Positions 26,910-35,384 of a stretch of DNA of 64,000 bases are shown here, piece by piece. A program made the position numbers and the translations under genes. The stretch is taken from positions 47,447-111,446 of the forward strand of contig NZ_FNCH01000017.1 of NCBI RefSeq assembly GCF_900100705.1, in the 5' to 3' direction. Origin of the DNA: Pedobacter terrae (GTDB lineage: Bacteria; Bacteroidota; Bacteroidia; Sphingobacteriales; Sphingobacteriaceae). The notes beneath the pieces are model-generated. The model saw nothing but the letters and a program-made list of their open reading frames with translations, searched no databases and was not told the origin of the DNA. Each line of letters opens with the position of its first letter. Position 1 is the first letter of the stretch.

Positions 26910-27830
26910 CTAATGTCGCGTATCATTCCCGTGGTAAATGCTCAGGTAACTTTCATATCTCGAAACTGCAATTTCACCTTCATTTACGGCTTCAATAACC
27001 GCACAGCCTGGTTCATTAATATGCCTGCAATTGTTAAAGCGGCAATTGTGAGAAGTTTTAAAGATTTCTCTAAAAAAATGTCCCAATTCTTCTTTTTCAA
27101 TGTCGATTACACCAAGTTCCCTGATTCCCGGAGAATCTACAATAAAACCTCCCTGCGGCAGTTCGAACATTTCGGCAAACGTAGTGGTATGTTGTCCTTT
27201 ATCGCTCCAGTCAGAAACCTCGCCTGTCCTCAAATCCCGGTCAGGCATTAATGCATTGATCAAACTAGATTTCCCTACTCCTGAGTGACCCGATATCAAG
27301 GTAATTTTATCAGTAATCAATTCCTGAATTACCGGAATATTAATGCCTTTTAAAGCGGAAACTTCATAACAGGGGTAGCCGATATTTTCATAGATATCTT
27401 TAAATTCCTGCAGAATTTCCAAACCTTCTTTGCTAAATAGATCGAGTTTATTAAACGCCAACACAGCTGGTACATCATAGGCTTCTGCAGTAACCAAAAA
27501 GCGATCTATAAAACCTAAAGAGGTACGAGGGGAAGCGAGTGTAACCACCAGCATGGCCATATCTAAATTAGCAGCCAAAATTTGCGCCTGTTTACTCAGG
27601 TTGATCGATTTGCGGATTATGTAATTTTTACGGGGTAACATTTCGTTGATCAAACCCTGATTACTATCCTTTTCCAGGTCAAATTTCACCTTGTCGCCAA
27701 CTGCAATCGGGTTGGTGGTTTTAAGTCCTTTAATCCTGAATTTGCCCACAATCCGGCAATCATAGCGTTCACCATTATCGGCCAAAACACTATACCAGCT
27801 CCCTGTAGATTTAATAACTAATCCCTGCAT
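26910..27830 (-). CDS. rsgA: Ribosome small-subunit-dependent GTPase A
   Basis: This 306-residue circularly permuted GTPase matures the 30S subunit. The OB fold is at the N-terminus. The G motifs follow in permuted order: NKLDL, then the P-loop GHSGVGKSSLINAL near 180-193, then DSPGIRELG. The C-terminal zinc knuckle is CRFNNCRHINEPGC. The start diverges from fumC. Confidence 0.97.
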   Translation of the reverse strand: MQGLVIKSTGSWYSVLADNGERYDCRIVGKFRIKGLKTTNPIAVGDKVKFDLEKDSNQGLINEMLPRKNYIIRKSINLSKQAQILAANLDMAMLVVTLASPRTSLGFIDRFLVTAEAYDVPAVLAFNKLDLFSKEGLEILQEFKDIYENIGYPCYEVSALKGINIPVIQELITDKITLISGHSGVGKSSLINALMPDRDLRTGEVSDWSDKGQHTTTFAEMFELPQGGFIVDSPGIRELGVIDIEKEELGHFFREIFKTSHNCRFNNCRHINEPGCAVIEAVNEGEIAVSRYESYLSIYHGNDTRH

Positions 27831-27997
27831 ATTTGCGGTAAAGGTATGAATATGATTTCATTGGCAGAAGTGGTTGGCCTGGATAAAGTTTGTACATTAA
27901 TGATGGAGAACAAAAAGGAATACAGACATTTCCGCTATATATTTTCTTATCCATTAAATATCTTACATAAATACAACGCTTTAAAAGGCAAAAAACC

Positions 27998-28006
27998 TAA
28001 ATTTGC
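27998..28006 (+). promoter_or_regulatory. Likely Bacteroidota -7 box for fumC
   Basis: TAAATTTGC fits the TAnnTTTG consensus of the primary Bacteroidota sigma factor. It lies 22 bp before the fumC ATG at 28029. The -33 region is AT-rich without a clear TTTG, so the call rests on the -7 box and position. It also argues against the longer N-terminal reading. Confidence 0.5.
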
Positions 28007-28028
28007 GACAACAAAAATCAAAAATATA

Positions 28029-29426
28029 ATGAGTTTCAGAATAGAACACGATACCATGGGCGAGGTGCAGGTACCAGCCGACAAATACTGGGGTGCACAA
28101 ACCGAACGCTCACGCAATAACTTTAAAATCGGCCCGGAGGGTTCGATGCCAAAAGAAATTATCCACGCTTTTGGATACCTGAAAAAAGCGGCTGCGCTTG
28201 CCAATACCGAACTTGGTGTATTATCGGCAGAAAAAGCAGATTTAATTGCTAAAGCTTGCGATGAAATTATTGCAGGACAACTGGATGATCAATTTCCTTT
28301 GGTAATCTGGCAAACAGGTTCTGGAACACAAAGTAACATGAATGGTAACGAGGTAATTGCAAACCGTGCTCATGTTATTAATGGTGGTTCATTAGCTGAC
28401 GATAAAAAAGTACTTCACCCAAATGATGATGTAAATAAATCACAATCATCAAACGATACCTATCCAACTGCAATGCACATTGCAGCCTATAAACTTACCG
28501 TAGAAAATACCATTCCTGGTTTAGAAAAGCTAAGGAATACCTTAGCACAAAAAGTAGAAGAATTTAGTACGATTGTTAAAACAGGCCGTACGCACTTTAT
28601 GGATGCAACCCCATTAACTTTAGGGCAGGAATTTTCTGGTTACGTACAACAGATTGATAACAGCATCCGGGCAATTAAAAATGCTTTGGTTATGGTTGCA
28701 GAACTGGCTTTAGGTGGTACTGCTGTGGGCACAGGCTTAAATACGCCAAAGGGATACGATGTATTAGTGGCTAAAAAAATTGCAGATTTAACTGGTTTGC
28801 CTTTTGTTACCGCTCCAAATAAATTTGAGGCACTTGCTGCACACGATGCCATGGTAGAACTTTCCGGTGCTTTAAAACGTACTGCAGTTGCTTTGATGAA
28901 GGTAGCCAACGATGTGCGAATGTTAAGTTCCGGACCTCGTTGCGGTATCGGCGAAATTGTTATTCCAGATAATGAACCAGGATCGTCTATTATGCCAGGA
29001 AAAGTTAATCCTACGCAACCAGAGGCTTTAACCATGGTTTGTGCACAGGTAATCGGTAACGATGTTGCCGTTTCAGTAGGTGGTATGAGCGGCCATTTCG
29101 AGCTTAACGTATTTAAACCATTAATTGCCGCCAATGTATTACAATCAGCACGTTTAATTGGCGATGCCTGTGTTTCTTTTACAGATAAATGTGCCGAAGG
29201 AATCACGGCTAACCTACCTGAAATTGAAAAACACCTTCAAAATTCTTTAATGTTGGTTACGGCCTTGAATCCACATGTAGGTTATGAAAATGCAGCTAAA
29301 ATTGCAAAGAAAGCCCATAAAGAAAATAAAACCTTAAAAGCTGCTGCTGTAGAGTTGGGCTTATTAACTAATGAGCAGTTTGATGAGTGGGTACGCCCTG
29401 AAGACATGGTGGGCAGCTTGAAATAA
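28029..29426 (+). CDS. fumC: Class II fumarate hydratase
   Basis: This 465-residue enzyme converts fumarate to malate in the TCA cycle. The start at 28029 (MSFRIEHDTMGEVQVP) matches FumC. An in-frame extension to 27846 has no homology and contains the likely promoter. The signature GSSIMPGKVNPTQPE is present, along with TGSGTQSNMNGNEV and GRTHFMDATP substrate-binding regions. It is the first of a run of plus-strand genes, but repeats separate it from the next one. Confidence 0.97.
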   Translation: MSFRIEHDTMGEVQVPADKYWGAQTERSRNNFKIGPEGSMPKEIIHAFGYLKKAAALANTELGVLSAEKADLIAKACDEIIAGQLDDQFPLVIWQTGSGTQSNMNGNEVIANRAHVINGGSLADDKKVLHPNDDVNKSQSSNDTYPTAMHIAAYKLTVENTIPGLEKLRNTLAQKVEEFSTIVKTGRTHFMDATPLTLGQEFSGYVQQIDNSIRAIKNALVMVAELALGGTAVGTGLNTPKGYDVLVAKKIADLTGLPFVTAPNKFEALAAHDAMVELSGALKRTAVALMKVANDVRMLSSGPRCGIGEIVIPDNEPGSSIMPGKVNPTQPEALTMVCAQVIGNDVAVSVGGMSGHFELNVFKPLIAANVLQSARLIGDACVSFTDKCAEGITANLPEIEKHLQNSLMLVTALNPHVGYENAAKIAKKAHKENKTLKAAAVELGLLTNEQFDEWVRPEDMVGSLK

Positions 29427-29444
29427 GTTAATTACATATTCGAT

Positions 29445-29510
29445 CGTCATCCTGAACTTGTTTCAGGATCTTTTCAGTACATAAGCTGCTGAAACAAGTT
29501 CAGCATGACG
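29445..29510. repeat. Paired CGTCATCCTGAACTTG / AGTTCAGCATGACG palindromic repeat
   Basis: Two hairpins lie back to back: one arm starts CGTCATCCTGAACTTGTTTCAGG, the other ends CTGAAACAAGTTCAGCATGACG. They form a larger inverted repeat 66 bp long, 18 bp after fumC. It may act as a terminator or a BIME-like element. Confidence 0.85.
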
Positions 29511-29550
29511 CTCCGACTTTACAATACGGCTAATTAAAAACACAGGTAAT

Positions 29551-29910
29551 ATGAATTCAATACTTTCTAATCTTTTAAGCTTGATATCCATCATTCCACC
29601 TTGTGTTATATTTGGAACCTGCTGCTTTTTTTTAATAAAAAAATCTTCTGTTGAAGCCATTTTAATGACTATTGGCTCGGGCATTAGCCTGCTTGTTAAC
29701 CTATTTTTTAGGTTTCTGCCATTATTAATGTCCGCGCAACATTTAACTGCTATAGAAGTTTCAAAGTACTATTCTTTCAGTAGCATTATTGGCTTTGTAG
29801 CTGGGATTTGTTTCGCTGCAGGATTTTTAATTTTGGTTATTAATACCGTTAAAAAGAATAAGGTCATCTCCGATCAGTTCCCAAAAAGCACAGATTACAA
29901 CCATGAATAA
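29551..29910 (+). CDS. Small membrane protein of unknown function
   Basis: This 119-residue protein has three likely membrane helices (about 8-30, 35-62 and 74-100) and a polar C-terminal tail. No family is recognised. The stop overlaps the start of the next lipoprotein gene by 8 bp, so the pair is co-translated, and the S1/P1 nuclease gene follows 2 bp later. It may serve the envelope with them. Confidence 0.6.
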   Translation: MNSILSNLLSLISIIPPCVIFGTCCFFLIKKSSVEAILMTIGSGISLLVNLFFRFLPLLMSAQHLTAIEVSKYYSFSSIIGFVAGICFAAGFLILVINTVKKNKVISDQFPKSTDYNHE

Positions 29911-30418
29911 ACCGCAGTTAGGATTAAAGCTTTTTCCTATTTTCCTTTTAACATTATCCATATTACAGCTGGCCTGTAGTCCGAGGCCTAATGTACAGGG
30001 TAAAGGTGAAGATTTTATGCAAGGGGTTTGGAATGAAGATTCTGTTGCTTTTAGTCATAAATTGAGCAATTATACACAACACCATTTTAAGTTTACCTGC
30101 GATTCGGTTTATATCGATATGGTTACCCATAGCAAAGTAAATTTTTACGAGGACTCTTGTTATAACAATGGTATTTGGAAAGAATATGCCAAGGGCGTAT
30201 ATGCAGTAAAAGGTGATACGTTATTTATAGGTGCAACCTTTACACACGCCAATTATAAACAAAAAATATCGGGTTGTTACCGCATCGGCCGATATGAAAA
30301 AAACTTCCTGATCAATAAAAAATCTGCAGACACCTTGATTTTAGAAAGTTTAAACGATCAGCGCGAAATTAAACTAACACTTAAAGAAAAAATAACCTGC
30401 GTACCAAAAGAATTATAA
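29903..30418 (+). CDS. Lipoprotein of unknown function
   Basis: This 171-residue protein has a lipobox LQLACS (Cys at about 25). The rest is polar with strand-like segments (YTQHHFKFTCDSVYIDM, YAVKGDTLFIGATF) and several Cys pairs. The shape suggests a lipocalin-like fold, but I cannot name a family. It overlaps the preceding membrane protein by 8 bp and ends 2 bp before the nuclease gene. Confidence 0.6.
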   Translation: MNKPQLGLKLFPIFLLTLSILQLACSPRPNVQGKGEDFMQGVWNEDSVAFSHKLSNYTQHHFKFTCDSVYIDMVTHSKVNFYEDSCYNNGIWKEYAKGVYAVKGDTLFIGATFTHANYKQKISGCYRIGRYEKNFLINKKSADTLILESLNDQREIKLTLKEKITCVPKEL

Positions 30419-30420
30419 AA

Positions 30421-31227
30421 ATGATTTTAACATCAATTAAACAGAGATTAACCATCGCTTTAACAGTGGCTTTTTTAGCCTATTTCCCTATTCATGCAAA
30501 CGCATGGGGTACCATCGGCCATCGTGTTGTTGGCGAAATTGCCGATAGTTATTTAAAAGCGAAGACACGCAAGGCCATTCAAAGTATTTTAGGCTACGAA
30601 ACTTTGGCCATGTCGGCCAATTGGGGCGATTTTATTAAATCGGATTCCACTTACAACTATATGTACAACTGGCATTTTGTTAATCTTCCGGCAGGATTAG
30701 ATAAAAATGGTGTATATCAATTTTTGGAAACTGATAAAAAACCAAATCTTTACAACAAAATTCCTGAGCTGATTGCTATTTTAAAGAAAACAAGCAGCAC
30801 GGCTTCAGAAAAGAAACTGGCTTTACGCATGTTGGTCCACCTGGCCGGAGATTTATGCCAGCCTATGCATGTTGCGCGTAAGGAAGACCTGGGTGGTAAC
30901 CGCGTTTCGGTATTATGGTTCAATGAGAAATCGAATATCCACAGGGTTTGGGATGAACAGTTGATCGAGTATCAACAGTTGAGTTATACAGAATACGCGA
31001 AGGCCATTAACCACCCTTCCGCTATGCAGTTATATAATTGGCAAAATACGAGCCTAAGAGATTGCGTTTATGAATCGTACGGCATCTGCAATAAAATTTA
31101 CGAAACTACTAAACCAGATACCAAATTGAGCTACCGCTATAATTTTGACTGGGTTGACACCCTTAACGAGCAGTTATTAAAAGGTGGTGTGCGTTTAGCT
31201 AAAATGTTAAACGATATCTACGGATAA
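30421..31227 (+). CDS. S1/P1-type secreted nuclease
   Basis: This 268-residue protein has the S1/P1 zinc nuclease pattern. Signal cleavage after HANA leaves Trp29 as the mature N-terminus (WGTIGHRVVGEIA), which is the first zinc ligand in this family. Further His/Asp ligands lie in HLAGDLCQPMHVARKEDLGGN and IHRVWDEQLIE. It degrades single-stranded DNA or RNA in the periplasm or outside, probably for phosphate or nucleoside scavenging. It is the last gene of a three-gene operon, followed by a terminator. Confidence 0.93.
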   Translation: MILTSIKQRLTIALTVAFLAYFPIHANAWGTIGHRVVGEIADSYLKAKTRKAIQSILGYETLAMSANWGDFIKSDSTYNYMYNWHFVNLPAGLDKNGVYQFLETDKKPNLYNKIPELIAILKKTSSTASEKKLALRMLVHLAGDLCQPMHVARKEDLGGNRVSVLWFNEKSNIHRVWDEQLIEYQQLSYTEYAKAINHPSAMQLYNWQNTSLRDCVYESYGICNKIYETTKPDTKLSYRYNFDWVDTLNEQLLKGGVRLAKMLNDIYG

Positions 31228-31250
31228 GCCTTTTTGTTAAATATCAGATG

Positions 31251-31282
31251 CCCCAATGCTTTCAAGCTTGGGGTATTTTTTT
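31251..31282 (+). terminator. Rho-independent terminator after the S1/P1 nuclease gene
   Basis: Stem CCCCAA...TTGGGG (31251-31273, with an inner GCTT/AAGC pairing) runs into a T tract at 31275-31282, 24 bp past the stop. Confidence 0.88.
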
Positions 31283-31347
31283 GGTCAGTCTAGCACATCA
31301 ACTATAAAACTCGTTTAATAGATATAAACCAAAACCAATTATAAACC

Positions 31348-31770
31348 ATGAAAAAGTTAATTCTTATTTTAACTGTTTGTTTAGCTTTAGGCTGCAAAAA
31401 AGACCTCGACAAAACATTAACAAAAAAAGACTGGCGCATCGAATCGGTTACGGTTAGCCCAGCAATGACTATTGGCAAAAAAACAAGTACCGACTATATA
31501 GAACTGATGGGACCAAGCAGTTGTGTAAGTAATTCCATGATCTCTTTTTCTAAAGATGGCACATACACTTCAGGATCCAACGGAGCGCTTTGCGATTTGA
31601 AACCTGATACAAGTATTAAAACCTGGAGAAGAGATGGTGATCAGATTTTTTTATCTTATGCGCCACAATCGCCATTAATATTAAGTGGAGATAAACTTAC
31701 CCAGACCACTTCTACCCCACCACAAGGAGGAATTATTTATACCTTTGTTTTTGTATATAAATCCAAATAA
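31348..31770 (+). CDS. Lipocalin-like lipoprotein
   Basis: This 140-residue lipoprotein (lipobox LALGC) has the look of small Bacteroidota lipocalin-like proteins: KKDWRIESVTVS then FSKDGTYTSGS and TWRRDGDQIFLS, ending TFVFVYKSK. Two later Cys (near 60 and 81) may pair. No ligand is known. The stop is 2 bp from the start of the phosphatase gene. Confidence 0.65.
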   Translation: MKKLILILTVCLALGCKKDLDKTLTKKDWRIESVTVSPAMTIGKKTSTDYIELMGPSSCVSNSMISFSKDGTYTSGSNGALCDLKPDTSIKTWRRDGDQIFLSYAPQSPLILSGDKLTQTTSTPPQGGIIYTFVFVYKSK

Positions 31771-31772
31771 TA

Positions 31773-32207
31773 TTGAAAATTTTAATGGTCTGCCTGGGTA
31801 ATATCTGCCGGTCACCTCTGGCTGAAGGCATTATGCGCCATCTGGCAGATGAACAAAACTTAAACTGGGAAATTGCTTCGGCGGGAACGGGCAACTGGCA
31901 TATTGGTCAGGCACCGGACCACAGGAGTGTTGCTGCAGCCAAAGCATTGGGTTACGATATCAGCAAACAACGGGCGCAGCAGTTTAACGCTTCGATGTTT
32001 GACTATTATGACCTGATTTTGGTTATGGACAAGAACAATTGGGCTGACGTTAAAAACCTGGCCAAAACAGCTGAGGATCGTAAAAAGGTTAAACTTTTTC
32101 TTGATAACGGCGAAGTTACAGACCCATATTGGGATAATAGCCTGTTTAGCCCAGTTTGTAAGCAGGTTGAGGAAAGATGTATGGAAATTATCAAACAACT
32201 TTCTTAA
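31773..32207 (+). CDS. Low-molecular-weight protein-tyrosine phosphatase
   Basis: This 144-residue enzyme has the P-loop VCLGNICRSP with nucleophile Cys7 and Arg13, and the general acid Asp117 in TDPYWD. The start codon is TTG at 31773. The first ATG in frame (31785) would lose the strand before the P-loop, so TTG is preferred. It lies 2 bp after the lipocalin-like gene. It may act on phosphotyrosine in envelope or exopolysaccharide control; the target is unknown. Confidence 0.93.
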   Translation: MKILMVCLGNICRSPLAEGIMRHLADEQNLNWEIASAGTGNWHIGQAPDHRSVAAAKALGYDISKQRAQQFNASMFDYYDLILVMDKNNWADVKNLAKTAEDRKKVKLFLDNGEVTDPYWDNSLFSPVCKQVEERCMEIIKQLS

Positions 32208-32251
32208 ATTTAAAGCTTATAACCTATCATACTAACCAAGTCAAAGAAAAA

Positions 32252-33019
32252 ATGAAAAAATACCTGTCCTTATGTTTATTAGTTGCCGCAGTAATTTTAT
32301 TGCAAAGCTATACCACGGCAAAGAAACCGGCAAAAATTTTAGTCTTCTCCAAAACAAAGGGTTTTAGGCACAACTCCATCGAAACTGGAAAAGAAGTGAT
32401 CCAGAAATTAGGCACTGAACATCATTTTGAAGTGGATACAACAGAAAATGCTGATGTTTTTACTGAAGACAACCTAAAAAAATATGCTACTGTTATTTTC
32501 CTGAATACTACAGGCGATGTATTGGACGATAAACAACAGGTGGCTTTCGAGAGATACATCCAGGCTGGCGGAGGTTACGTGGGTATCCATGCAGCAACAG
32601 ATACAGAGTACGACTGGCCTTGGTATGGCAAATTGGCCGGTGCTTATTTTATAAGTCATCCAGCTGTTCAGGAGGCTAGGTTTATCGTTAAAGATAAAAA
32701 ACACCCTGCTACAAAATTCCTTACCGATTCAGTATGGATGAGAAAAGATGAACTGTATAACTTTAAGAATATTAACCCAGACATTAAAGTGCTGATTAAT
32801 TTAGACGAGAAATCATATACTGGTGGTAAAAATGGCGATTTCCATCCTTTTGCCTGGTACCACGATTTTGATGGCGGAAGAGCTTTTTATACCTGTATGG
32901 GACATACCAAAGAAGGCTGGGCTGACGATAAATTTCAAAAACATTTATGGGGAGGTATTGAATACGCCATAGGTGGGCAAAAGAAACTGGACTACAGTAA
33001 AGCCCATTCAAAGTTCTAA
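32252..33019 (+). CDS. ThuA-domain secreted protein
   Basis: The start is the Met at 32252 (MKKYLSLCLLVAAVILLQSY), a signal peptide. An upstream in-frame Met at 32177 lies inside the phosphatase gene. The 255 residues form one ThuA/glutamine-amidotransferase-like domain: ILVFSKTKGFRHNSIETG, then GGGYVGIHAATDTEY near 118 and the C-terminal HPFAWYHDFDGGRAFYTCMGH. These proteins accompany sugar catabolism in Bacteroidota; activity is unproven. Confidence 0.92.
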   Translation: MKKYLSLCLLVAAVILLQSYTTAKKPAKILVFSKTKGFRHNSIETGKEVIQKLGTEHHFEVDTTENADVFTEDNLKKYATVIFLNTTGDVLDDKQQVAFERYIQAGGGYVGIHAATDTEYDWPWYGKLAGAYFISHPAVQEARFIVKDKKHPATKFLTDSVWMRKDELYNFKNINPDIKVLINLDEKSYTGGKNGDFHPFAWYHDFDGGRAFYTCMGHTKEGWADDKFQKHLWGGIEYAIGGQKKLDYSKAHSKF

Positions 33020-33024
33020 ATAAT

Positions 33025-33060
33025 AGTTGGGCTTGTTGAAATTAACCGGCAAGCTCAACT
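33025..33060. terminator. Hairpin between convergent ThuA and ceramidase-like genes
   Basis: An 11-bp inverted repeat (33025-33035 with 33050-33060, one mismatch) sits between two converging stop codons. It has no T tract, so it may be a weak bidirectional terminator. Confidence 0.45.
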
Positions 33061-33086
33061 TATCCATTAGCTGAATAGCACAATAT

Positions 33087-33761
33087 TTAAGTGTTATTTT
33101 TTTTCAGGTTAACCAAATAAATATAATTCAGCATACAAAATGAGGCTATAGCACCGAAGGTATGCCACAAGAAGTGTGTTCCGATACTCAATATATCCCA
33201 CTTATCTGCGATACGGAAAGTTAAGGCAAATACGAAGGCAATCAGGGCAAAGCCAACCCATTTGCCATTTTTCCAGTCTGTTTTGATCAAATAGCCGAAT
33301 ACCGGAAATAAAACCAGCGCAGCCATAAAAGCATAATTGATATTGATAAAAATCTGAAAATCGCCATTGCTGAAAAGCCTTCTTACGTAAAACTGAAAAA
33401 AGGCGTATACCGCTACAATTAAAACGGCAAAGTACCATCTGGTGAGCTTGGAAAGAAAGTAGACACCAGCCGAAAGGCACAAAAGCATAATTGGCATCCA
33501 ATCCATCATAATAAAGATTGGCCAGCGCCTAAGCCCGTGGTAAGTAGTGCCACCTATCCCACCAATATAAAGCAGAACCAATGCAATACTTAAGAAGGTA
33601 TGCTGTTTAAAGTTACCCCACAGTTTAAATGTCCAGTATACCGCTATAGCCAGAAAGAAACAACTTGTTAGGGTGTTAAAAGGCTCCGGAAATAACTGGT
33701 TTAGATTAGTTTCTGCATATACGGTACCGCCGTCAGGAGGATTTTGGTTAAAAGCACTCAT
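33087..33761 (-). CDS. Ceramidase-like membrane hydrolase (CREST superfamily)
   Basis: This 224-residue protein has about seven membrane helices. The CREST (alkaline ceramidase/PAQR/Per1) pattern is visible: Glu26 and Ser33 in FPEPFNTLTS, His75 in GTTYHG, Asp87 in MMDWMP, and His196/His200 in HFLWH. It should be a zinc-dependent amide hydrolase in the membrane. Sphingobacteria make sphingolipids, so ceramide is a plausible substrate; this is an inference. It is monocistronic and faces the ThuA gene. Confidence 0.75.
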   Translation of the reverse strand: MSAFNQNPPDGGTVYAETNLNQLFPEPFNTLTSCFFLAIAVYWTFKLWGNFKQHTFLSIALVLLYIGGIGGTTYHGLRRWPIFIMMDWMPIMLLCLSAGVYFLSKLTRWYFAVLIVAVYAFFQFYVRRLFSNGDFQIFININYAFMAALVLFPVFGYLIKTDWKNGKWVGFALIAFVFALTFRIADKWDILSIGTHFLWHTFGAIASFCMLNYIYLVNLKKNNT

Positions 33762-33926
33762 GTTTAATTAACGTCTACTGTAATTAAATGTTTTGACTGA
33801 TTGATGTAACACTCAAGATGTAAAATAATTTCGCTTTCACATGTTTTAACAGGTTAAATATTGGTTAACACTTACCATCAGCAATGTTAATTATTTGTAC
33901 TTTAGTTGAATCTAAGCTATAAGTAT

Positions 33927-35378
33927 ATGAAATCCGTATTGATCCTTTTTTTACTTCTTTCTACAGCTATTTTTGCCCAAACCCCTCCTCAACCTTATGG
34001 TGCATTACCATCAAAACGGCAGCTGGCCTGGCATGATGTTGAAGTTTATGGCATCATGCACTTTACACCAACTACCTTTGAAAATAAAGAGTGGGGCTTT
34101 GGTGATGCTGATCCAAAGATATTTAACCCAACGGACTTTAATGCCGACCAGATTATTAAAGCGGCTAAAGCAGGTGGCTTGAAAGGGATTGTTTTGGTTG
34201 CCAAACACCATGATGGTTTTGCTTTGTGGCCAACTAACACTACAACATATAATATCAGTAAAAGCCCGTTTAGAGGAGGAAAAGGAAATTTAGTTAAAGA
34301 AGTAGAACAGGCCGTGCGTAAAAACGGATTAAAGTTTGGGGTTTATTGCTCGCCATGGGACAGAAATAATCCACTTTATGGTACCGATAAATATCTGGCC
34401 ATTTATCAGGCACAATTAAAAGAACTTTACAGTAATTTTGGTGAACTTTTTATGAGCTGGCATGACGGCGCTAACGGTGGCGATGGTTATTATGGTGGCG
34501 CAAAAGAAAAACGCTCTATAGATAACACCACTTATTACGATTGGAAGAATACCTGGGCCATCACGCGCAAAATGCAACCAATGGCAAATATTTTTAGCGA
34601 CATTGGTTTAGATATCCGCTGGGTAGGTAATGAAGACGGACATGCTGCACAAACCTCTTGGGCAACTTTTACCCCGATGGCTCCTGATGGCAAAAGTGTA
34701 GCAGTACCGGGACAGGCAAACTACCCGCAAAGCCCAGAAGGCATTAGAAATGGGAAATTCTGGATGCCGGCAGAATGCGATGTTCCGCTTAGAAAAGGAT
34801 GGTTCTATCACCCTAACGACAAGCCAAAAGGTCCGGAAGAATTGTTTGATCTGTATTTAAAAAGCGTTGGCCGTGGTGCAGGTTTAGACCTGGGTTTAGC
34901 ACCCGATACCCGTGGTCAACTTCATGATGACGATGTTACCGCACTGAAAACTTTTGGCGACATGGTTAAACATACTTTCGAGCATAACCTGGCCAAAAAT
35001 GCATCGGTTAAAGCAAGCAATAGCAGAGGTAAGAAGTATGACGTTGCTATGCTTCTTGATGGCAAGAGAGAGAGTTATTGGGCTACACAAGACGATATGC
35101 ACCAGGCAAGTTTAGAACTTGACTTGAAAACTGCTAAAACCTTCGACATTATCAGCTTACAGGAGTACATTCCTTTAGGTCAGCGAATAGAAGCCTACAC
35201 CATTGAAATATTTGAAAATAATGCCTGGAAAAAGGTTTATGATGGCACAAGCATTGGCGCAAAACGTTTGATTAAATTAGATACCCCTGTAACAACCAAC
35301 AAAATAAAAATAAACATCACCAGATCACCTGTTTGTATTACACTTAGTGAAATTGGGCTGTACAAAAAAGCTGGATAA
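33927..35378 (+). CDS. Alpha-L-fucosidase, GH29, with C-terminal F5/8C-like domain
   Basis: I take the ATG at 33927 (MKSVLILFLLLSTAIFAQ), a signal peptide; a TTG seven codons upstream is the alternative. The 483-residue protein has a GH29 barrel with the nucleophile region FMSWHDGANG (Asp at about 180) and HHDGFALW near 94-101. A discoidin-like domain follows from about 350 (ASVKASNSRGKKYDVAMLLDG, then TTNKIKINIT). It removes alpha-L-fucose from glycans in the periplasm or outside. The gene is not in a recognisable PUL; no susCD is visible. Confidence 0.92.
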   Translation: MKSVLILFLLLSTAIFAQTPPQPYGALPSKRQLAWHDVEVYGIMHFTPTTFENKEWGFGDADPKIFNPTDFNADQIIKAAKAGGLKGIVLVAKHHDGFALWPTNTTTYNISKSPFRGGKGNLVKEVEQAVRKNGLKFGVYCSPWDRNNPLYGTDKYLAIYQAQLKELYSNFGELFMSWHDGANGGDGYYGGAKEKRSIDNTTYYDWKNTWAITRKMQPMANIFSDIGLDIRWVGNEDGHAAQTSWATFTPMAPDGKSVAVPGQANYPQSPEGIRNGKFWMPAECDVPLRKGWFYHPNDKPKGPEELFDLYLKSVGRGAGLDLGLAPDTRGQLHDDDVTALKTFGDMVKHTFEHNLAKNASVKASNSRGKKYDVAMLLDGKRESYWATQDDMHQASLELDLKTAKTFDIISLQEYIPLGQRIEAYTIEIFENNAWKKVYDGTSIGAKRLIKLDTPVTTNKIKINITRSPVCITLSEIGLYKKAG

Positions 35379-35384
35379 GCAAAC

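Noticed and set aside
27846..28028. Longer N-terminus for fumC (61 extra residues)
   Set aside because: The residues show no homology to FumC and the segment holds the likely promoter box; the ATG at 28029 gives the standard start.
32177..32251. Longer start for the ThuA gene
   Set aside because: It lies inside the phosphatase gene and has no signal peptide; the Met at 32252 gives a normal one.
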